The notes: generated by a model not told the origin, from the letters alone. 64,000 nucleotides of DNA from Serratia marcescens (GCF_029846115.1 NZ_JARVZZ010000001.1:4464001-4528000); one strand, 5' to 3'. Numbered from the stretch's first letter, positions 40,121-49,219 are shown. Translations and numbers: made by a program.

Positions 40121-41101
40121 ATGAAAAAAATAATGACCCGTACCTTTACCGCCGCCGCCCTGCTGCTGGCGGCCAATCAGGCCTTTGCCGTGGAAGCGCC
40201 CAAACGCACCGAATGCATCGCGCCGGCCAAGCCCGGTGGCGGCTTCGATCTGACCTGCAAGCTGATTCAGGTGTCGCTGCAGGACACCAAGGCCATCGAT
40301 AAGCCGATGCGCGTCACCTATATGCCCGGCGGCGTCGGCGCGGTGGCCTACAACGCCATCGTCGCGCAGCGCCCGGCGGAGTTCGGCACCGTGGTGGCCT
40401 TCTCCGGCGGCTCGCTGCTCAACCTGGCCCAGGGCAAGTTCGGCCGCTATAACGTGGACGACGTCAAATGGCTGGCGGCGGTCGGTACCGACTACGGCAT
40501 GATCGCGGTGCGCGCCGACTCGCCATACAAAACCCTGAAAGACCTGATGGACGCCTTCCAAAAAGATCCCAATAGCGTGGTGTTCGGCGCCGGCGCCTCC
40601 ATCGGCAGCCAGGATTGGATGAAAACCGCGCTGCTGGCACGCGAAGTCGGTGTGGATCCGCGCAAGATGCGCTACGTGGCGTTCGAAGGCGGCGGCGAAC
40701 CGGTCACCGCGCTGCTGGGCAACCATATCCAGGCGGTTTCCGGTGACCTGAGCGAGATGGTGCCTTATTTGCAGGGCGACAAGATCCGCGTGCTGGCGGT
40801 GTATGCCGAGCAACGTTTGCCGGGCCAACTGGCCGACATTCCGACCGCCAAAGAGCAGGGATACAGCCTGGTGTGGCCGATCATTCGCGGCTTCTACGTC
40901 GGGCCGAAAGTCAGCGATGAAGAGTATCAGTGGTGGATTGACACCTTCCAGAAAATGATGGCGACCGACGAATTCAAGCAGCAGCGCGATCTGCGCGGCC
41001 TGTTCGAATTCAACATGACCGGCAAAGAGCTGGACGCCTACGTGAAGAATCAGGTTGCTCAATACCGTGAGCAGGCAAAAGTGTTCGGCCTGGCCAAATA
41101 A
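40121..41101 (+). CDS. tctC: Tricarboxylate-binding protein TctC
   Basis: A 326-residue periplasmic binding protein of the tripartite tricarboxylate transporter (Bug/TTT) family. Signal peptide of about 23 residues ending QAFA-V, then CIAPAKPGGGFDLTCKLIQ (ligand-loop region) and MPGGVGAVAYNAIVAQ. Captures citrate-like tricarboxylates for TctAB. First gene of tctCBA. Confidence 0.93.
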   Translation: MKKIMTRTFTAAALLLAANQAFAVEAPKRTECIAPAKPGGGFDLTCKLIQVSLQDTKAIDKPMRVTYMPGGVGAVAYNAIVAQRPAEFGTVVAFSGGSLLNLAQGKFGRYNVDDVKWLAAVGTDYGMIAVRADSPYKTLKDLMDAFQKDPNSVVFGAGASIGSQDWMKTALLAREVGVDPRKMRYVAFEGGGEPVTALLGNHIQAVSGDLSEMVPYLQGDKIRVLAVYAEQRLPGQLADIPTAKEQGYSLVWPIIRGFYVGPKVSDEEYQWWIDTFQKMMATDEFKQQRDLRGLFEFNMTGKELDAYVKNQVAQYREQAKVFGLAK

Positions 41102-41116
41102 CCGCAGGGGAAAACC

Positions 41117-41548
41117 ATGAGCGATCGTATTTTTGCCGGCTTCTGGCTGCTGCTGTGCATCGGTGGGCTGTTCATCGGCTGGGGCATCCAAAGCGAATAC
41201 AGCTATGAACCGCTGGGGCCGCGCCCGTTCCCGCTGGCGATCCTCAGCCTGATGGCGCTGTGCGCGGCCCTGCTGCTGCTGCGCCGCCCGCAGGCGGTGG
41301 AGTGGCCGCATCACAAGGTGCTGCAACGGCTGCTGGTATTGGTGATCACCCTGGTGCTGTATGCCTGGGGCTTTGAATGGCTGGGCTTTCCGCTGGCCAC
41401 CGCGCTGCTGACGTTCAGCATCGGCCTGCTGTTTCAGGCCAGCCTGCCGGCGGCGGCCATCTCCGGCGTCGTCATGGGCGCAGCGCTGTATTACGCCTTT
41501 GACCAACTTCTCGATGTCACACTGCCGCTCGGCACCTGGCTGAGCTAA
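41117..41548 (+). CDS. tctB: Tricarboxylate transporter small membrane subunit TctB
   Basis: A 143-residue protein with four hydrophobic segments, the size and layout of TctB. 15 bp after tctC and 11 bp before tctA. Forms the membrane complex with TctA. Confidence 0.9.
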   Translation: MSDRIFAGFWLLLCIGGLFIGWGIQSEYSYEPLGPRPFPLAILSLMALCAALLLLRRPQAVEWPHHKVLQRLLVLVITLVLYAWGFEWLGFPLATALLTFSIGLLFQASLPAAAISGVVMGAALYYAFDQLLDVTLPLGTWLS

Positions 41549-41559
41549 CGGGAGCGATG

Positions 41560-43077
41560 ATGGATACCTGGATGTATTTGACTCAAGGGTTCGAAGTGGC
41601 GCTGGTGCCGCAGAACCTGATTATCGCCCTGATAGGCTGCTTCGTCGGCACCATCGTCGGCCTGCTGCCGGGCCTCGGGCCGATCAACGGCGTGGCGATC
41701 CTGCTGCCGTTGGCGTTTGCCCTCAAGCTGCCGGCCGAATCGGCGCTGATCCTGCTGGCGACGGTGTATATCGGCTGCGAGTACGGCGGACGCATCTCGT
41801 CGATTCTGCTCAACGTACCGGGCGACGCGGCGGCGATCATGACCGCGCTGGACGGCTACCCGATGGCGCAGCAGGGGCGCGCCGGCGTGGCGCTGTCCAT
41901 CTCGGCGGTCAGCTCGTTCGTCGGATCGATGATCGCCATCGGCGGCATCATCCTGTTCGCGCCGCTGTTGGCCCGCTGGTCGTTGGCCTTCGGCCCGGCG
42001 GAGTATTTCGCCCTGATGGTGTTCGCCATCGCCTGCCTCGGCAGCATGATGAGCCAGAACCCGCTGAAATCGCTGCTGGCGGCGCTGATCGGCCTGGGAC
42101 TGGCGACGGTGGGCGTCGACGCCAACACCGGCGTTTACCGCTTTACCTTCGACAGCGTGCACCTCTCCGACGGCGTGCAGTTTATCGTGGTGGTGATCGG
42201 CCTGTTCTCGGTCAGCGAAATCCTGCTGATGCTGGAAAGCACCAGCGCCGGGCAAAAACTGGTGCGTAAAACCGGCCGGTTGCTGTTCAACCGCAAAGAG
42301 GCGGCGCAGTGCGCAGGCCCAACCCTGCGTTCGTCGGTGATCGGCTTCTTCGTCGGCATTCTGCCGGGCGCCGGCGCCACTATCGCCAGTGCGCTGACCT
42401 ACATGACCGAGAAGAAAATCAGCGGCAACAGCGACACCTTCGGCAAGGGTGACATCCGCGGCGTAGCGGCGCCGGAAGCGGCCAACAACGCCTCGGCCTG
42501 CGGTTCGTTCATTCCGATGCTGACGCTGGGGGTGCCGGGCTCCGGCACCACAGCGGTGATGATGGGTGCGCTGACGCTGTACAACATCACCCCCGGCCCG
42601 GCGATGTTCACCGAACAGCCGGATATCGTCTGGGGGCTGATCGCCGCGCTGCTGATCGCCAACGTCATTTTGCTGATCATGAACCTGCCGCTGGTCGGCC
42701 TGTTCACCCGCATGCTGACCATCCCGCTGTGGTTCCTGGTGCCGGCGATCGCCGCGGTTTCGGCGGTGGGGGTTTATGCGGTACACAGCACCACCTTCGA
42801 CCTGCTGCTGATGGTCGGGTTGGGCGTGTTCGGCTACATCCTGCGCAAAATGCACTTCCCGATGTCGCCGCTGATTCTGGGCTTCGTGCTGGGTGAGATG
42901 CTGGAGCAAAATCTGCGGCGCGCGCTGTCGATCAGCAACGGCGAGTTCGGCATTCTGTGGAGCAGCAGCATCGCGCAAACGCTGCTGGTACTGGCGGTTG
43001 CGGTACTGGCGCTGCCGCCGCTGCTGCGCCTGATGCGCAAACGCCGCCAACCGGCGGCCGAGGTCAAAGCCGAGTAA
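41560..43077 (+). CDS. tctA: Tricarboxylate transporter large membrane subunit TctA
   Basis: A 505-residue membrane protein with about 12 hydrophobic segments. The two TctA signature repeats are seen: GLLPGLGPINGVAILLP and GILPGAGATIASALTYM. Two ATGs lie side by side at 41557 and 41560. The second has GGGAG better spaced and gives the Salmonella-like MDTW start. Confidence 0.93.
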   Translation: MDTWMYLTQGFEVALVPQNLIIALIGCFVGTIVGLLPGLGPINGVAILLPLAFALKLPAESALILLATVYIGCEYGGRISSILLNVPGDAAAIMTALDGYPMAQQGRAGVALSISAVSSFVGSMIAIGGIILFAPLLARWSLAFGPAEYFALMVFAIACLGSMMSQNPLKSLLAALIGLGLATVGVDANTGVYRFTFDSVHLSDGVQFIVVVIGLFSVSEILLMLESTSAGQKLVRKTGRLLFNRKEAAQCAGPTLRSSVIGFFVGILPGAGATIASALTYMTEKKISGNSDTFGKGDIRGVAAPEAANNASACGSFIPMLTLGVPGSGTTAVMMGALTLYNITPGPAMFTEQPDIVWGLIAALLIANVILLIMNLPLVGLFTRMLTIPLWFLVPAIAAVSAVGVYAVHSTTFDLLLMVGLGVFGYILRKMHFPMSPLILGFVLGEMLEQNLRRALSISNGEFGILWSSSIAQTLLVLAVAVLALPPLLRLMRKRRQPAAEVKAE

Positions 43078-43082
43078 CGCGA

Positions 43083-43107
43083 AACGGGCGGGGATCCTCC
43101 GCCCGTT
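43083..43107. terminator. Hairpin between tctA and acetyltransferase gene
   Basis: 9-bp stem AACGGGCGG / CCGCCCGTT with a 7-base loop between convergent genes, followed by ATGTTT on the plus strand. Probably serves both genes. Weak T run. Confidence 0.65.
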
Positions 43108-43111
43108 ATGT

Positions 43112-43741
43112 TTAACGACGCAAGGTCGCAATGCCCCTTTCCAACGCATCGATATCGTCATCGGCGAGCAGCGGTTGAATCACCGCAAAGTCCGCCTCGG
43201 ACAAGTCATAGAGGCGTAAGGCAAGCAACCGCGCAATGACCTCCGGCGCGAACCGCCAACGGATAAACCGCGCGGGATTACCGCCAACGATGGCATAAGG
43301 CTCAACATCGCCGGCCACCACGCTGCCGGCGGCGACGATCGCCCCCTCTCCTATCGATACCCCTGGCATCAGCATCGCCCGCATGCCGATCCAGCAACCA
43401 TCGCCCAGTCGCGTATCGCCTTTGGGGCGGTACGCCTGCTTGATGGTTGCCATAAACGGATACAGGCTCAGCCAGTCGATGCGATGGGTGTGATTGCCGC
43501 CCATCAGGATCACCGCTTCGGCTGCGATGCACACATAATCGCCGATCAACAGGCGGTCTATTTCGCCCAGCGGCTGCCATTGCCGGCTGACCGCGTCGCC
43601 ATGCAGATAACGCACCGCCGAGCGTTCGAAGCTGTTATCCCAACAGTCGCTGTAGTAGCTGTGGGTGCCTTTGACGATAATATTCGGATTGGTCACCGTC
43701 TGATGCAGCAGCTCGGTGTTGGACCAGTGTTTTTCGGACAT
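43112..43741 (-). CDS. CatB/Vat-type xenobiotic O-acetyltransferase
   Basis: A 209-residue left-handed beta-helix acetyltransferase. Hexapeptide-type turns run from about residue 75 to 165 (IGDYVCIAAEAVILMGGNHTHR; LGDGCWIGMRAMLMPGVSIGEGAIVAAGSVVAGDV; YAIVGGNPARFIRWRF). The His in GGNHTHR matches the catalytic His of chloramphenicol/streptogramin acetyltransferases. It could modify chloramphenicol or another hydroxyl compound; resistance is not proven. ATG 43741 (MSEKHWSNTEL) is chosen over the longer frame. Confidence 0.85.
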   Translation of the reverse strand: MSEKHWSNTELLHQTVTNPNIIVKGTHSYYSDCWDNSFERSAVRYLHGDAVSRQWQPLGEIDRLLIGDYVCIAAEAVILMGGNHTHRIDWLSLYPFMATIKQAYRPKGDTRLGDGCWIGMRAMLMPGVSIGEGAIVAAGSVVAGDVEPYAIVGGNPARFIRWRFAPEVIARLLALRLYDLSEADFAVIQPLLADDDIDALERGIATLRR

Positions 43742-43789
43742 GGCGTATTCTCTTGTTACGGGAATAAAAGCCACGGAACGGAATGTCTG

Positions 43790-43820
43790 TGGCCGTGTTG
43801 TCGTTCACTCAACACGGCCA
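43790..43820 (-). repeat. 11-bp stem hairpin upstream of acetyltransferase
   Basis: TGGCCGTGTTG and CAACACGGCCA pair perfectly with a 9-base loop, about 50 bases before the acetyltransferase ATG. It may be a terminator of the upstream EamA gene or a leader structure of the acetyltransferase message. No T run. Confidence 0.7.
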
Positions 43821-43897
43821 TTCAAGCGATAAGCGCTCGCTTCAATCTCGGGTTATTCATCATGACGGCCTCTCTTGCGAGGCGTAATGGTAGCCGA

Positions 43898-44893
43898 TCA
43901 CGCCTCGGCGGTCTTGCTTTTCAACAGCAGCACCCCGCCCATCACCAGCGCGCTGCCCAGCAGCTGCAGCTGATTCATGCTTTCCCCCAGCAGGAAATAA
44001 GCGATCACCGCGGTGAACACCAGCTCCAGCGACAGGATCAGGTTGGCCACCGCCAGCGGCAGCGTTTTCAGGCTGATATTGTACAGCCCGAAGCCCAGCA
44101 GCGTCGGCCCGGCGGCCAGCGCCAGCAACAACAGCCAGCCGCTCCACTGAATGCCCTGCGCACCGTACGACAGGAACCACAGAGAGCCGGCCATGCCGTG
44201 GAACGCCGCCAGCGGGAACGCCGTCAGCGCCGCGTTGAACGCCAACTGGTACAGCGCCGAAAAACCGAACACATACAGGATAGTGTTCCACACCGGATAG
44301 CCGCGTTCGCTGGCCACCCGCCCGCCGAGGGTATACAGGGTATAGCCGATGCCCGACAACATCCCGACCAGCAGCCCCAGCAGATCGAAGTGGCTGTTCC
44401 CCATGCTGTCGCCGTTGCTGACCAGGAAGCAACCGCCCAGGCTGATGGCGATCACCAGCAATTGGCGCAGCGTCAGGCGTTCGCTGTACATCACCCAGCC
44501 GAGGAACACGGTAAATCCCACCGAGCAGTAGGTCAGAATGGTCGCCACCGACGCGCCGTTCAGCGCCACCGACAGTGTCCACAGGCTGTTGAACAGTGCC
44601 AGCAGCAGCCCGTAAAGCGCGTAGAACACCACCTGTTCACGGCGCAGGCGCGCCCACTGCGGTTTCACCAGCAACAGCAGCGGCAACAGCACCAGCGCCA
44701 CCAGCGCCGCACGCCAGAACGCCAGCACGAAGGTCGGCAGGTGGTAGTACTCGGTCAGCGCGCGGATGATGATGGCGGTAAAGGCCAGCAGCATGGCGCT
44801 GATAATGGCGATGACGTAACCCTGGCTGCTGCCCTGAAAAAGGCGCGCGCCGGGCAGCGCCGGCCGGGCGGAAACGCCTGACGGTAATGACAT
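43898..44893 (-). CDS. EamA/DMT-family transporter, divergent from MocR
   Basis: A 331-residue membrane protein with about ten hydrophobic segments (GYVIAIISAMLLAFTAIIIRAL; FLGWVMYSERLTLRQLLVIAIS). Start ATG 44893 has GAGGA five bases upstream; the longer open frame to 44950 lacks one. Divergent from a MocR-type regulator with 172 bp between, so probably its target. Exported compound unknown; amines or amino acids are common for such pairs. Confidence 0.85.
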   Translation of the reverse strand: MSLPSGVSARPALPGARLFQGSSQGYVIAIISAMLLAFTAIIIRALTEYYHLPTFVLAFWRAALVALVLLPLLLLVKPQWARLRREQVVFYALYGLLLALFNSLWTLSVALNGASVATILTYCSVGFTVFLGWVMYSERLTLRQLLVIAISLGGCFLVSNGDSMGNSHFDLLGLLVGMLSGIGYTLYTLGGRVASERGYPVWNTILYVFGFSALYQLAFNAALTAFPLAAFHGMAGSLWFLSYGAQGIQWSGWLLLLALAAGPTLLGFGLYNISLKTLPLAVANLILSLELVFTAVIAYFLLGESMNQLQLLGSALVMGGVLLLKSKTAEA

Positions 44894-44964
44894 GAGATCC
44901 TCGGAGAAATGGCGACGTAAATGCTCAAGCACAGAGTGTAACGCAGCCATTTTTTCTCACTATA

Positions 44965-45032
44965 GCCACTTTGCGGTGTTGTCATGCAGGCCACTTTTCT
45001 GCGCTTGAAGCCCTGTTGACATGGGGTATAGT
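44965..45032 (+). promoter_or_regulatory. MocR promoter and direct-repeat operator
   Basis: Direct repeats GCCACTTT at 44965-44972 and 44990-44997 (25 bp apart, about 2.4 turns) precede a good promoter: TTGAAG (45005-45010), 16 bases, TATAGT (45027-45032). MocR/PdxR-type regulators bind repeats of this kind. Confidence 0.6.
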
Positions 45033-45065
45033 AAAAATCACTCTCCATAACCGGGCCAATTTCGC

Positions 45066-46517
45066 ATGCATATCCCGTTGGATCGCGAGCAGGACGTTCC
45101 GCTCTATTTACAGATCGAAGAAGCGCTGCGGCGCGCCATCCTCACCGGCGTGTTCGTCGATGGTGACAAACTGCCCTCGACGCGCACGCTGGCGGCCGAG
45201 CTGGCGGTCAGCCGTTTAACGGTGGATAACGCCTACGCCGAACTGTCGGCCAAGGGCTTTTTGCATCAGCGGCGCGGCAGCGGCGCCTATGTCGCGCACC
45301 CGCAAGCGCAGGCGCGCCCGGCCCGGCCGAGCAGCGATGCCCCATTCCCGCTGGAGAGCTTCACCACCCTCACCTCGCGGCTGGACGGCTACGCCGACGC
45401 CCCGCTGCCGGAGGGGCTGATCAACTTCGCCGCCGGCGTCGGCAGCCCTAAGGTGTTTCCGCTGGAGGCGTTTCGCAAAGTGCTGCTGTCGGTGCTCAGC
45501 CGCCATGCGGAAGAGGCCTTCAGCTACGGGGAATACTGCGGCTACTACCCGCTGCGCGATACGCTGAGCCGCATACTCAGCGCACAGGGCATCCCCACGC
45601 AGGCGGAACAGGTGCTGATCACCAACGGTTCGCAGCACGCCATCAGTCTGGTGGTGCAAAGCCTGCTGGCGCCGGGCGATACGGTGATCGTCGAAGAGCC
45701 GACCTACGCCGAAGCGCTGGGCCTGCTGCGCCAGCACCGCGTCAATATCGTCACCGTACCGGGCGACCGCCACGGTATGCTGGTCGAGCGGTTGCCCGAG
45801 CTGCTGGCGCGCCACCGCCCTAAACTGATCTACACCATCCCCAATTTCCACAACCCGACCGGCCGTTGCCTGAGTGAAGCACGGCGGCGACGCCTGCTGG
45901 CGATCGCCCAACAGGCCGGCGTGGTGATCCTGGAAGACGATTTCGTCGGCGATCTGCGTTATCAGGGCAAACAGCTGCCGTCGCTGCGCGCGCTGGCGCC
46001 GCCGGGCGCGGTGATCTACGTCAGCACCTTCTCCAAAATGCTGCTGCCCAGCATGCGCATCGGCTATCTGGTGGCGGACAGCGAACATTATCAGCGTTTC
46101 GCACGATTGAAACACGTCGACAGCTTCACCAGTTCCAGCCTGATCCAGCGAGCGCTGGACGCGTTCGTCACCGTCGGCCGTTACGACAAGCAGCTGCGGC
46201 GCGCCGGGCGCGTCTACCGCCGCCATCTCGAGGTGATGATTGATGCCTTGCAACGGCGGCTACCACCGGGGTGCCGCTTTGAAACGCCGCAGGGAGGTTT
46301 GTTTATCTGGCTGACGCTGCCGGCGGCGGTGACCACCGCCGAGCTGATGCCGGTCGCCTGGCGATACGGAGTGACTTTCGCACGTGGCGAATGCTTTTAT
46401 GCGCAGGAACAGCTGGGCGCGCACGGCCTGCGGCTGAACTTCGCCGCCAACTCACCGCCGCAGATTGAAGAAGGTATCGCCCGGCTGTGCCGGGCGATTG
46501 AGGAGGTGTTAAAGTAG
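45066..46517 (+). CDS. MocR/PdxR-type GntR regulator with aminotransferase domain
   Basis: A 483-residue fusion: GntR winged helix at about residues 12-75 (LPSTRTLAAELAVSRLTVDNAYAEL) and a fold-type I aminotransferase-like domain from about 115, with NPTGRCLS, EDDFVGDLRY and the PLP lysine in STFSKMLLPSMRIGYL. Such proteins sense PLP or an amine/amino-acid aldimine. The divergent EamA gene is the likely target. Confidence 0.9.
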   Translation: MHIPLDREQDVPLYLQIEEALRRAILTGVFVDGDKLPSTRTLAAELAVSRLTVDNAYAELSAKGFLHQRRGSGAYVAHPQAQARPARPSSDAPFPLESFTTLTSRLDGYADAPLPEGLINFAAGVGSPKVFPLEAFRKVLLSVLSRHAEEAFSYGEYCGYYPLRDTLSRILSAQGIPTQAEQVLITNGSQHAISLVVQSLLAPGDTVIVEEPTYAEALGLLRQHRVNIVTVPGDRHGMLVERLPELLARHRPKLIYTIPNFHNPTGRCLSEARRRRLLAIAQQAGVVILEDDFVGDLRYQGKQLPSLRALAPPGAVIYVSTFSKMLLPSMRIGYLVADSEHYQRFARLKHVDSFTSSSLIQRALDAFVTVGRYDKQLRRAGRVYRRHLEVMIDALQRRLPPGCRFETPQGGLFIWLTLPAAVTTAELMPVAWRYGVTFARGECFYAQEQLGAHGLRLNFAANSPPQIEEGIARLCRAIEEVLK

Positions 46518-46532
46518 TGAAATAAAATATTA

Positions 46533-46545
46533 AAATCACTTTAAT
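46533..46545. repeat. Left copy of 13-bp direct repeat flanking AT-rich island
   Basis: AAATCACTTTAAT occurs here and again at 49207-49219, bracketing the methylase/ParB gene pair. It may be a target-site duplication or recombination footprint. Low complexity of the region leaves room for chance. Confidence 0.5.
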
Positions 46546-46566
46546 AAAAACTTTGATTTAATATTG

Positions 46567-47544
46567 CTAGGTTTTACCTTCAGCTCGATGTAGCAATACA
46601 TCATTATTATCCATTGTGGTTTTATCAAAGCTCGACACATTGGCAATAATAGGCTGTCTTAAATTTGCAGATGCTATTAAAAGCTCTTGACCAACTCGAG
46701 CTTTATTGATGGCATATCCTAACTCAATAATGTTTATCCCTGACTTGGAGTAAAACCTATGAACAAGTGGATGGTCATCATAGGAAAGTAACCAATGTGC
46801 TTTTTTTCGCTTCAAAGAGCTAGCAAATCGTTGGTGTTGAACTTCAGAAAAGCAGAAGGCATTATAAATATTCTTACCTTCTTTAACATATGGAGGATCG
46901 GCATATATAAAGTCATTAGCAGACAGTCGAGATATAGCATCAATAGCATCTTTATTTGTGACTATCAGCTTATCAGATACAGCTACAATTTTTTTTATCC
47001 GATTAATTAGTGTTGAGCGAGTGAAGCGGCAATTAAGTAAATAATCGCCTAATTGTGCCCGCCCACCAATAGGGCCCGCATGAAACATGCCAGAACGGTT
47101 TGTTCTATTTAGAAACAGAGCGGAAAAACCTTTTTCCTCTTGAGAAACATTATTTCTCTCAAAATAGACTTCCCTCCAATGATGCCATCTGTTTATGCTT
47201 ATTTCTTCTTTTTCCACCCGATTGATTAAAGCGTCAGGATTAAGCTTGAGCGTCTCCCAAAAAGCAGAAACAGCTGGGTTGGCATCATTAAGAACAAGTT
47301 TATCGACTAAACCTGTAAGCAACAGAGGCAAAGTTCCTCCAGCCCCACCGCAAAAAGGTTCAACCAATTTACATCCTTGAAGTTGATTTGTGATGATAAA
47401 TAAGGCAAGAAACTTTGAGAGCTTGCCTTTTCCACCAGGATAGCGAAATGGTGAAACATCAGAAGGAATGACAGGCATCCCTAGGCTACGCCTAATAGAC
47501 TGTTTATTAAGCATTTCTAATGTTTCTTTCTCATATACCTGCAT
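46567..47544 (-). CDS. D12-class DNA N6-adenine methyltransferase
   Basis: A 325-residue Dam-type (COG0338-like) methylase. Motif X FRYPGGKGKLSKFL at 33-46; AdoMet motif I VEPFCGGAGG at 61-70; LFLNRTNRSGMF at 144-153; catalytic motif IV DPPY at 216-219. It should methylate adenine N6 in an unknown DNA site. It is strikingly AT-rich compared with its neighbours and lies 32 bp downstream of the ParB-type gene on the same strand, so the two form one unit. No partner restriction endonuclease is visible. Start ATG 47544 has GGTGAT upstream. Confidence 0.88.
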   Translation of the reverse strand: MQVYEKETLEMLNKQSIRRSLGMPVIPSDVSPFRYPGGKGKLSKFLALFIITNQLQGCKLVEPFCGGAGGTLPLLLTGLVDKLVLNDANPAVSAFWETLKLNPDALINRVEKEEISINRWHHWREVYFERNNVSQEEKGFSALFLNRTNRSGMFHAGPIGGRAQLGDYLLNCRFTRSTLINRIKKIVAVSDKLIVTNKDAIDAISRLSANDFIYADPPYVKEGKNIYNAFCFSEVQHQRFASSLKRKKAHWLLSYDDHPLVHRFYSKSGINIIELGYAINKARVGQELLIASANLRQPIIANVSSFDKTTMDNNDVLLHRAEGKT

Positions 47545-47576
47545 AAATCATCACCATTTTTAAAAATCCTTATACA

Positions 47577-49118
47577 TTATACAGCTAAAACTTCATTTTT
47601 TGAATCTATAAATACTTTTAAAAAATGATCAGCAAGAATTTGTAGCTTAGCTTGGATATGCTTTACTTCTAACTCAGTAAGAATATCTTTATCACTGTGT
47701 GTTGCCAAATTCGCAATATTCTTGCCATCGTTTTTGAAATTTTTAATTGCTTCTTTTATTAACTTTACATCATCCTGGATCAGCTTGCTTGTGTTAGAAA
47801 TATAATATTCAAGCAAACTATCGAGCTCTAAATATTTGTGTTTTGCATTTTTCTTATAATCATCATGTAACTCCGTCGATTTAATATGAATAGTCAACAT
47901 AACTTGTATAATAGTACGACTAAGTAGCACAGAGGCATGTTTATATGTCATGCAATTGATTTTCTTTGCCTCTTCTATGAGTGAATTTAGCTTATAATAA
48001 TCAGTAATTAACAGCGTTTTTTTGTTCAAAAGTTTGTAACTTACCCTTATTCTTTTTGTATTCCCATCGTCAGGTTTTGGTTGCGTTGAGTTATTATCAT
48101 TATTACTTTCTAACAAATCATCACTATCATCATCTTCATTACTAAAAAGCCCAAGGTCAATATCCTCTGAAGTTCCAGGCTCGTCAGAATAAACATCTGG
48201 CTTGTCAAAGCTTGATATTAAAGACTCCAACTCTAACAGGTAATCTTGCATCTCTTTAGAGTTCTCTTGACGTGTAGTAAGAGTTTTTTCAAAATTGGAA
48301 TCTCTAGCCAATTTGGCCAATATCACATCAAATGCATCATGACTGATTCCATTTAAAACCATCCCTCCCCTATCATCTATTTTTACCCTCGCTATCTTTT
48401 CTTTAAAATCAGAGCGTTGCATCAACCTAAGAATGGCTTCAACTTTAATATTATCAATATCTTCAAGTATTAATGCCTTCTCATCTAGAGACAAGTCATT
48501 GAGATCTACAATATAATCTGCAATACGAGAAAAAAGTATTACAGTTTTTATTCTAGAGATGGAAACAGTGTTGTTTATCATACCCCTTAGTTCTTGAACA
48601 GAACTGCATTCATTCAAGAGGTCAATATAATATGCACCCTGCGTATAAACACTCCATCTTTTTATCGACTCTTTTGTATGTTTTGATGCTATGTACGACC
48701 TAGCTGAAGCACGATTATTAAGCTCAACAATATTTATCTTCTTTATCGTATCAATTACATACAAATAGTTCTTATGTTTCTTTATTCTGTTTATTTGACC
48801 TTCATAATTGGTCCCCTTTAATAATTCGGGTTTTTTCAGTATTTTACAAGCAGATAGCCTTCTATTTCCTTCAACGACTATTCTTTTTGAGGAGCCAGAA
48901 TCGTCCGGAATAGCAATTAACACTTCATCCGGCTGAAACCCATTCTGCAATATAGATCTACACAGACTCATAACATCATAATGATTAACCAACGTGGATA
49001 TTATATTTTTCTCGGTACCAATCTTCCCTCTTTTTCTATATCCAATAAGCCTAGGATTGAGCTCATCCAATTTCAAACTAGATAAAGAACGAGAGCCAAG
49101 CTTTATTTTACCAAACAT
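47577..49118 (-). CDS. ParB-domain protein of the AT-rich island
   Basis: A 513-residue protein. An N-terminal ParB/Srx-like domain spans about residues 10-100 (LDELNPRL; motif RIVVEGNRRLSACKIL with EGNRR at 83-87, the nucleotide-binding/nuclease motif). A middle helical segment about 150-200 could be a KorB-type helix-turn-helix. A strongly acidic Asp/Ser/Asn linker is at about 330-370. The C-terminal domain (YKHASVLLSRTIIQVMLTI; ATHSDKD) recalls HEPN-like folds in defence proteins, weakly. ATG 49118 has GAGGA upstream; ATG 49178 lacks a site and lies inside a palindrome. Very AT-rich. Precise function unknown. Confidence 0.75.
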   Translation of the reverse strand: MFGKIKLGSRSLSSLKLDELNPRLIGYRKRGKIGTEKNIISTLVNHYDVMSLCRSILQNGFQPDEVLIAIPDDSGSSKRIVVEGNRRLSACKILKKPELLKGTNYEGQINRIKKHKNYLYVIDTIKKINIVELNNRASARSYIASKHTKESIKRWSVYTQGAYYIDLLNECSSVQELRGMINNTVSISRIKTVILFSRIADYIVDLNDLSLDEKALILEDIDNIKVEAILRLMQRSDFKEKIARVKIDDRGGMVLNGISHDAFDVILAKLARDSNFEKTLTTRQENSKEMQDYLLELESLISSFDKPDVYSDEPGTSEDIDLGLFSNEDDDSDDLLESNNDNNSTQPKPDDGNTKRIRVSYKLLNKKTLLITDYYKLNSLIEEAKKINCMTYKHASVLLSRTIIQVMLTIHIKSTELHDDYKKNAKHKYLELDSLLEYYISNTSKLIQDDVKLIKEAIKNFKNDGKNIANLATHSDKDILTELEVKHIQAKLQILADHFLKVFIDSKNEVLAV

Positions 49119-49170
49119 TCCATCCTCACATTTAACTATAATTTCACAACGATAGAATACAAAAAAAAAC

Positions 49171-49196
49171 TTGTGCAATCAAAAGTGATTGCACAA
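49171..49196. repeat. Perfect 11-bp inverted repeat upstream of ParB gene
   Basis: TTGTGCAATCA / TGATTGCACAA with a 4-base AAAG loop, 53-78 bp before the ParB-gene start. Could be an operator for autoregulation or a binding site of the ParB-type protein. Confidence 0.75.
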
Positions 49197-49206
49197 AATA
49201 GAACAC

Positions 49207-49219
49207 AAATCACTTTAAT
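49207..49219. repeat. Right copy of 13-bp direct repeat
   Basis: Second AAATCACTTTAAT, identical to 46533-46545. It lies between the palindrome before the ParB gene and the AT-rich palindrome beside scsD. Confidence 0.5.

Noticed and set aside
40088..41506. Minus-strand frame opposite tctCB
   Set aside because: Antisense of well-supported tctC and tctB; composition is shadow-like.
41545..43161. 538-codon minus-strand frame opposite tctA
   Set aside because: Antisense shadow, Gln/Arg/His-rich with no domain.
43484..44881. 465-codon plus-strand frame opposite the EamA gene
   Set aside because: Antisense shadow; the minus-strand transporter has membrane helices and a good ribosome site.
46567..49118. 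Classic plasmid-type partition (ParA/ParB) locus
   Set aside because: No ParA-type ATPase is present and the ParB domain is fused to unrelated regions; the partner is a methylase.
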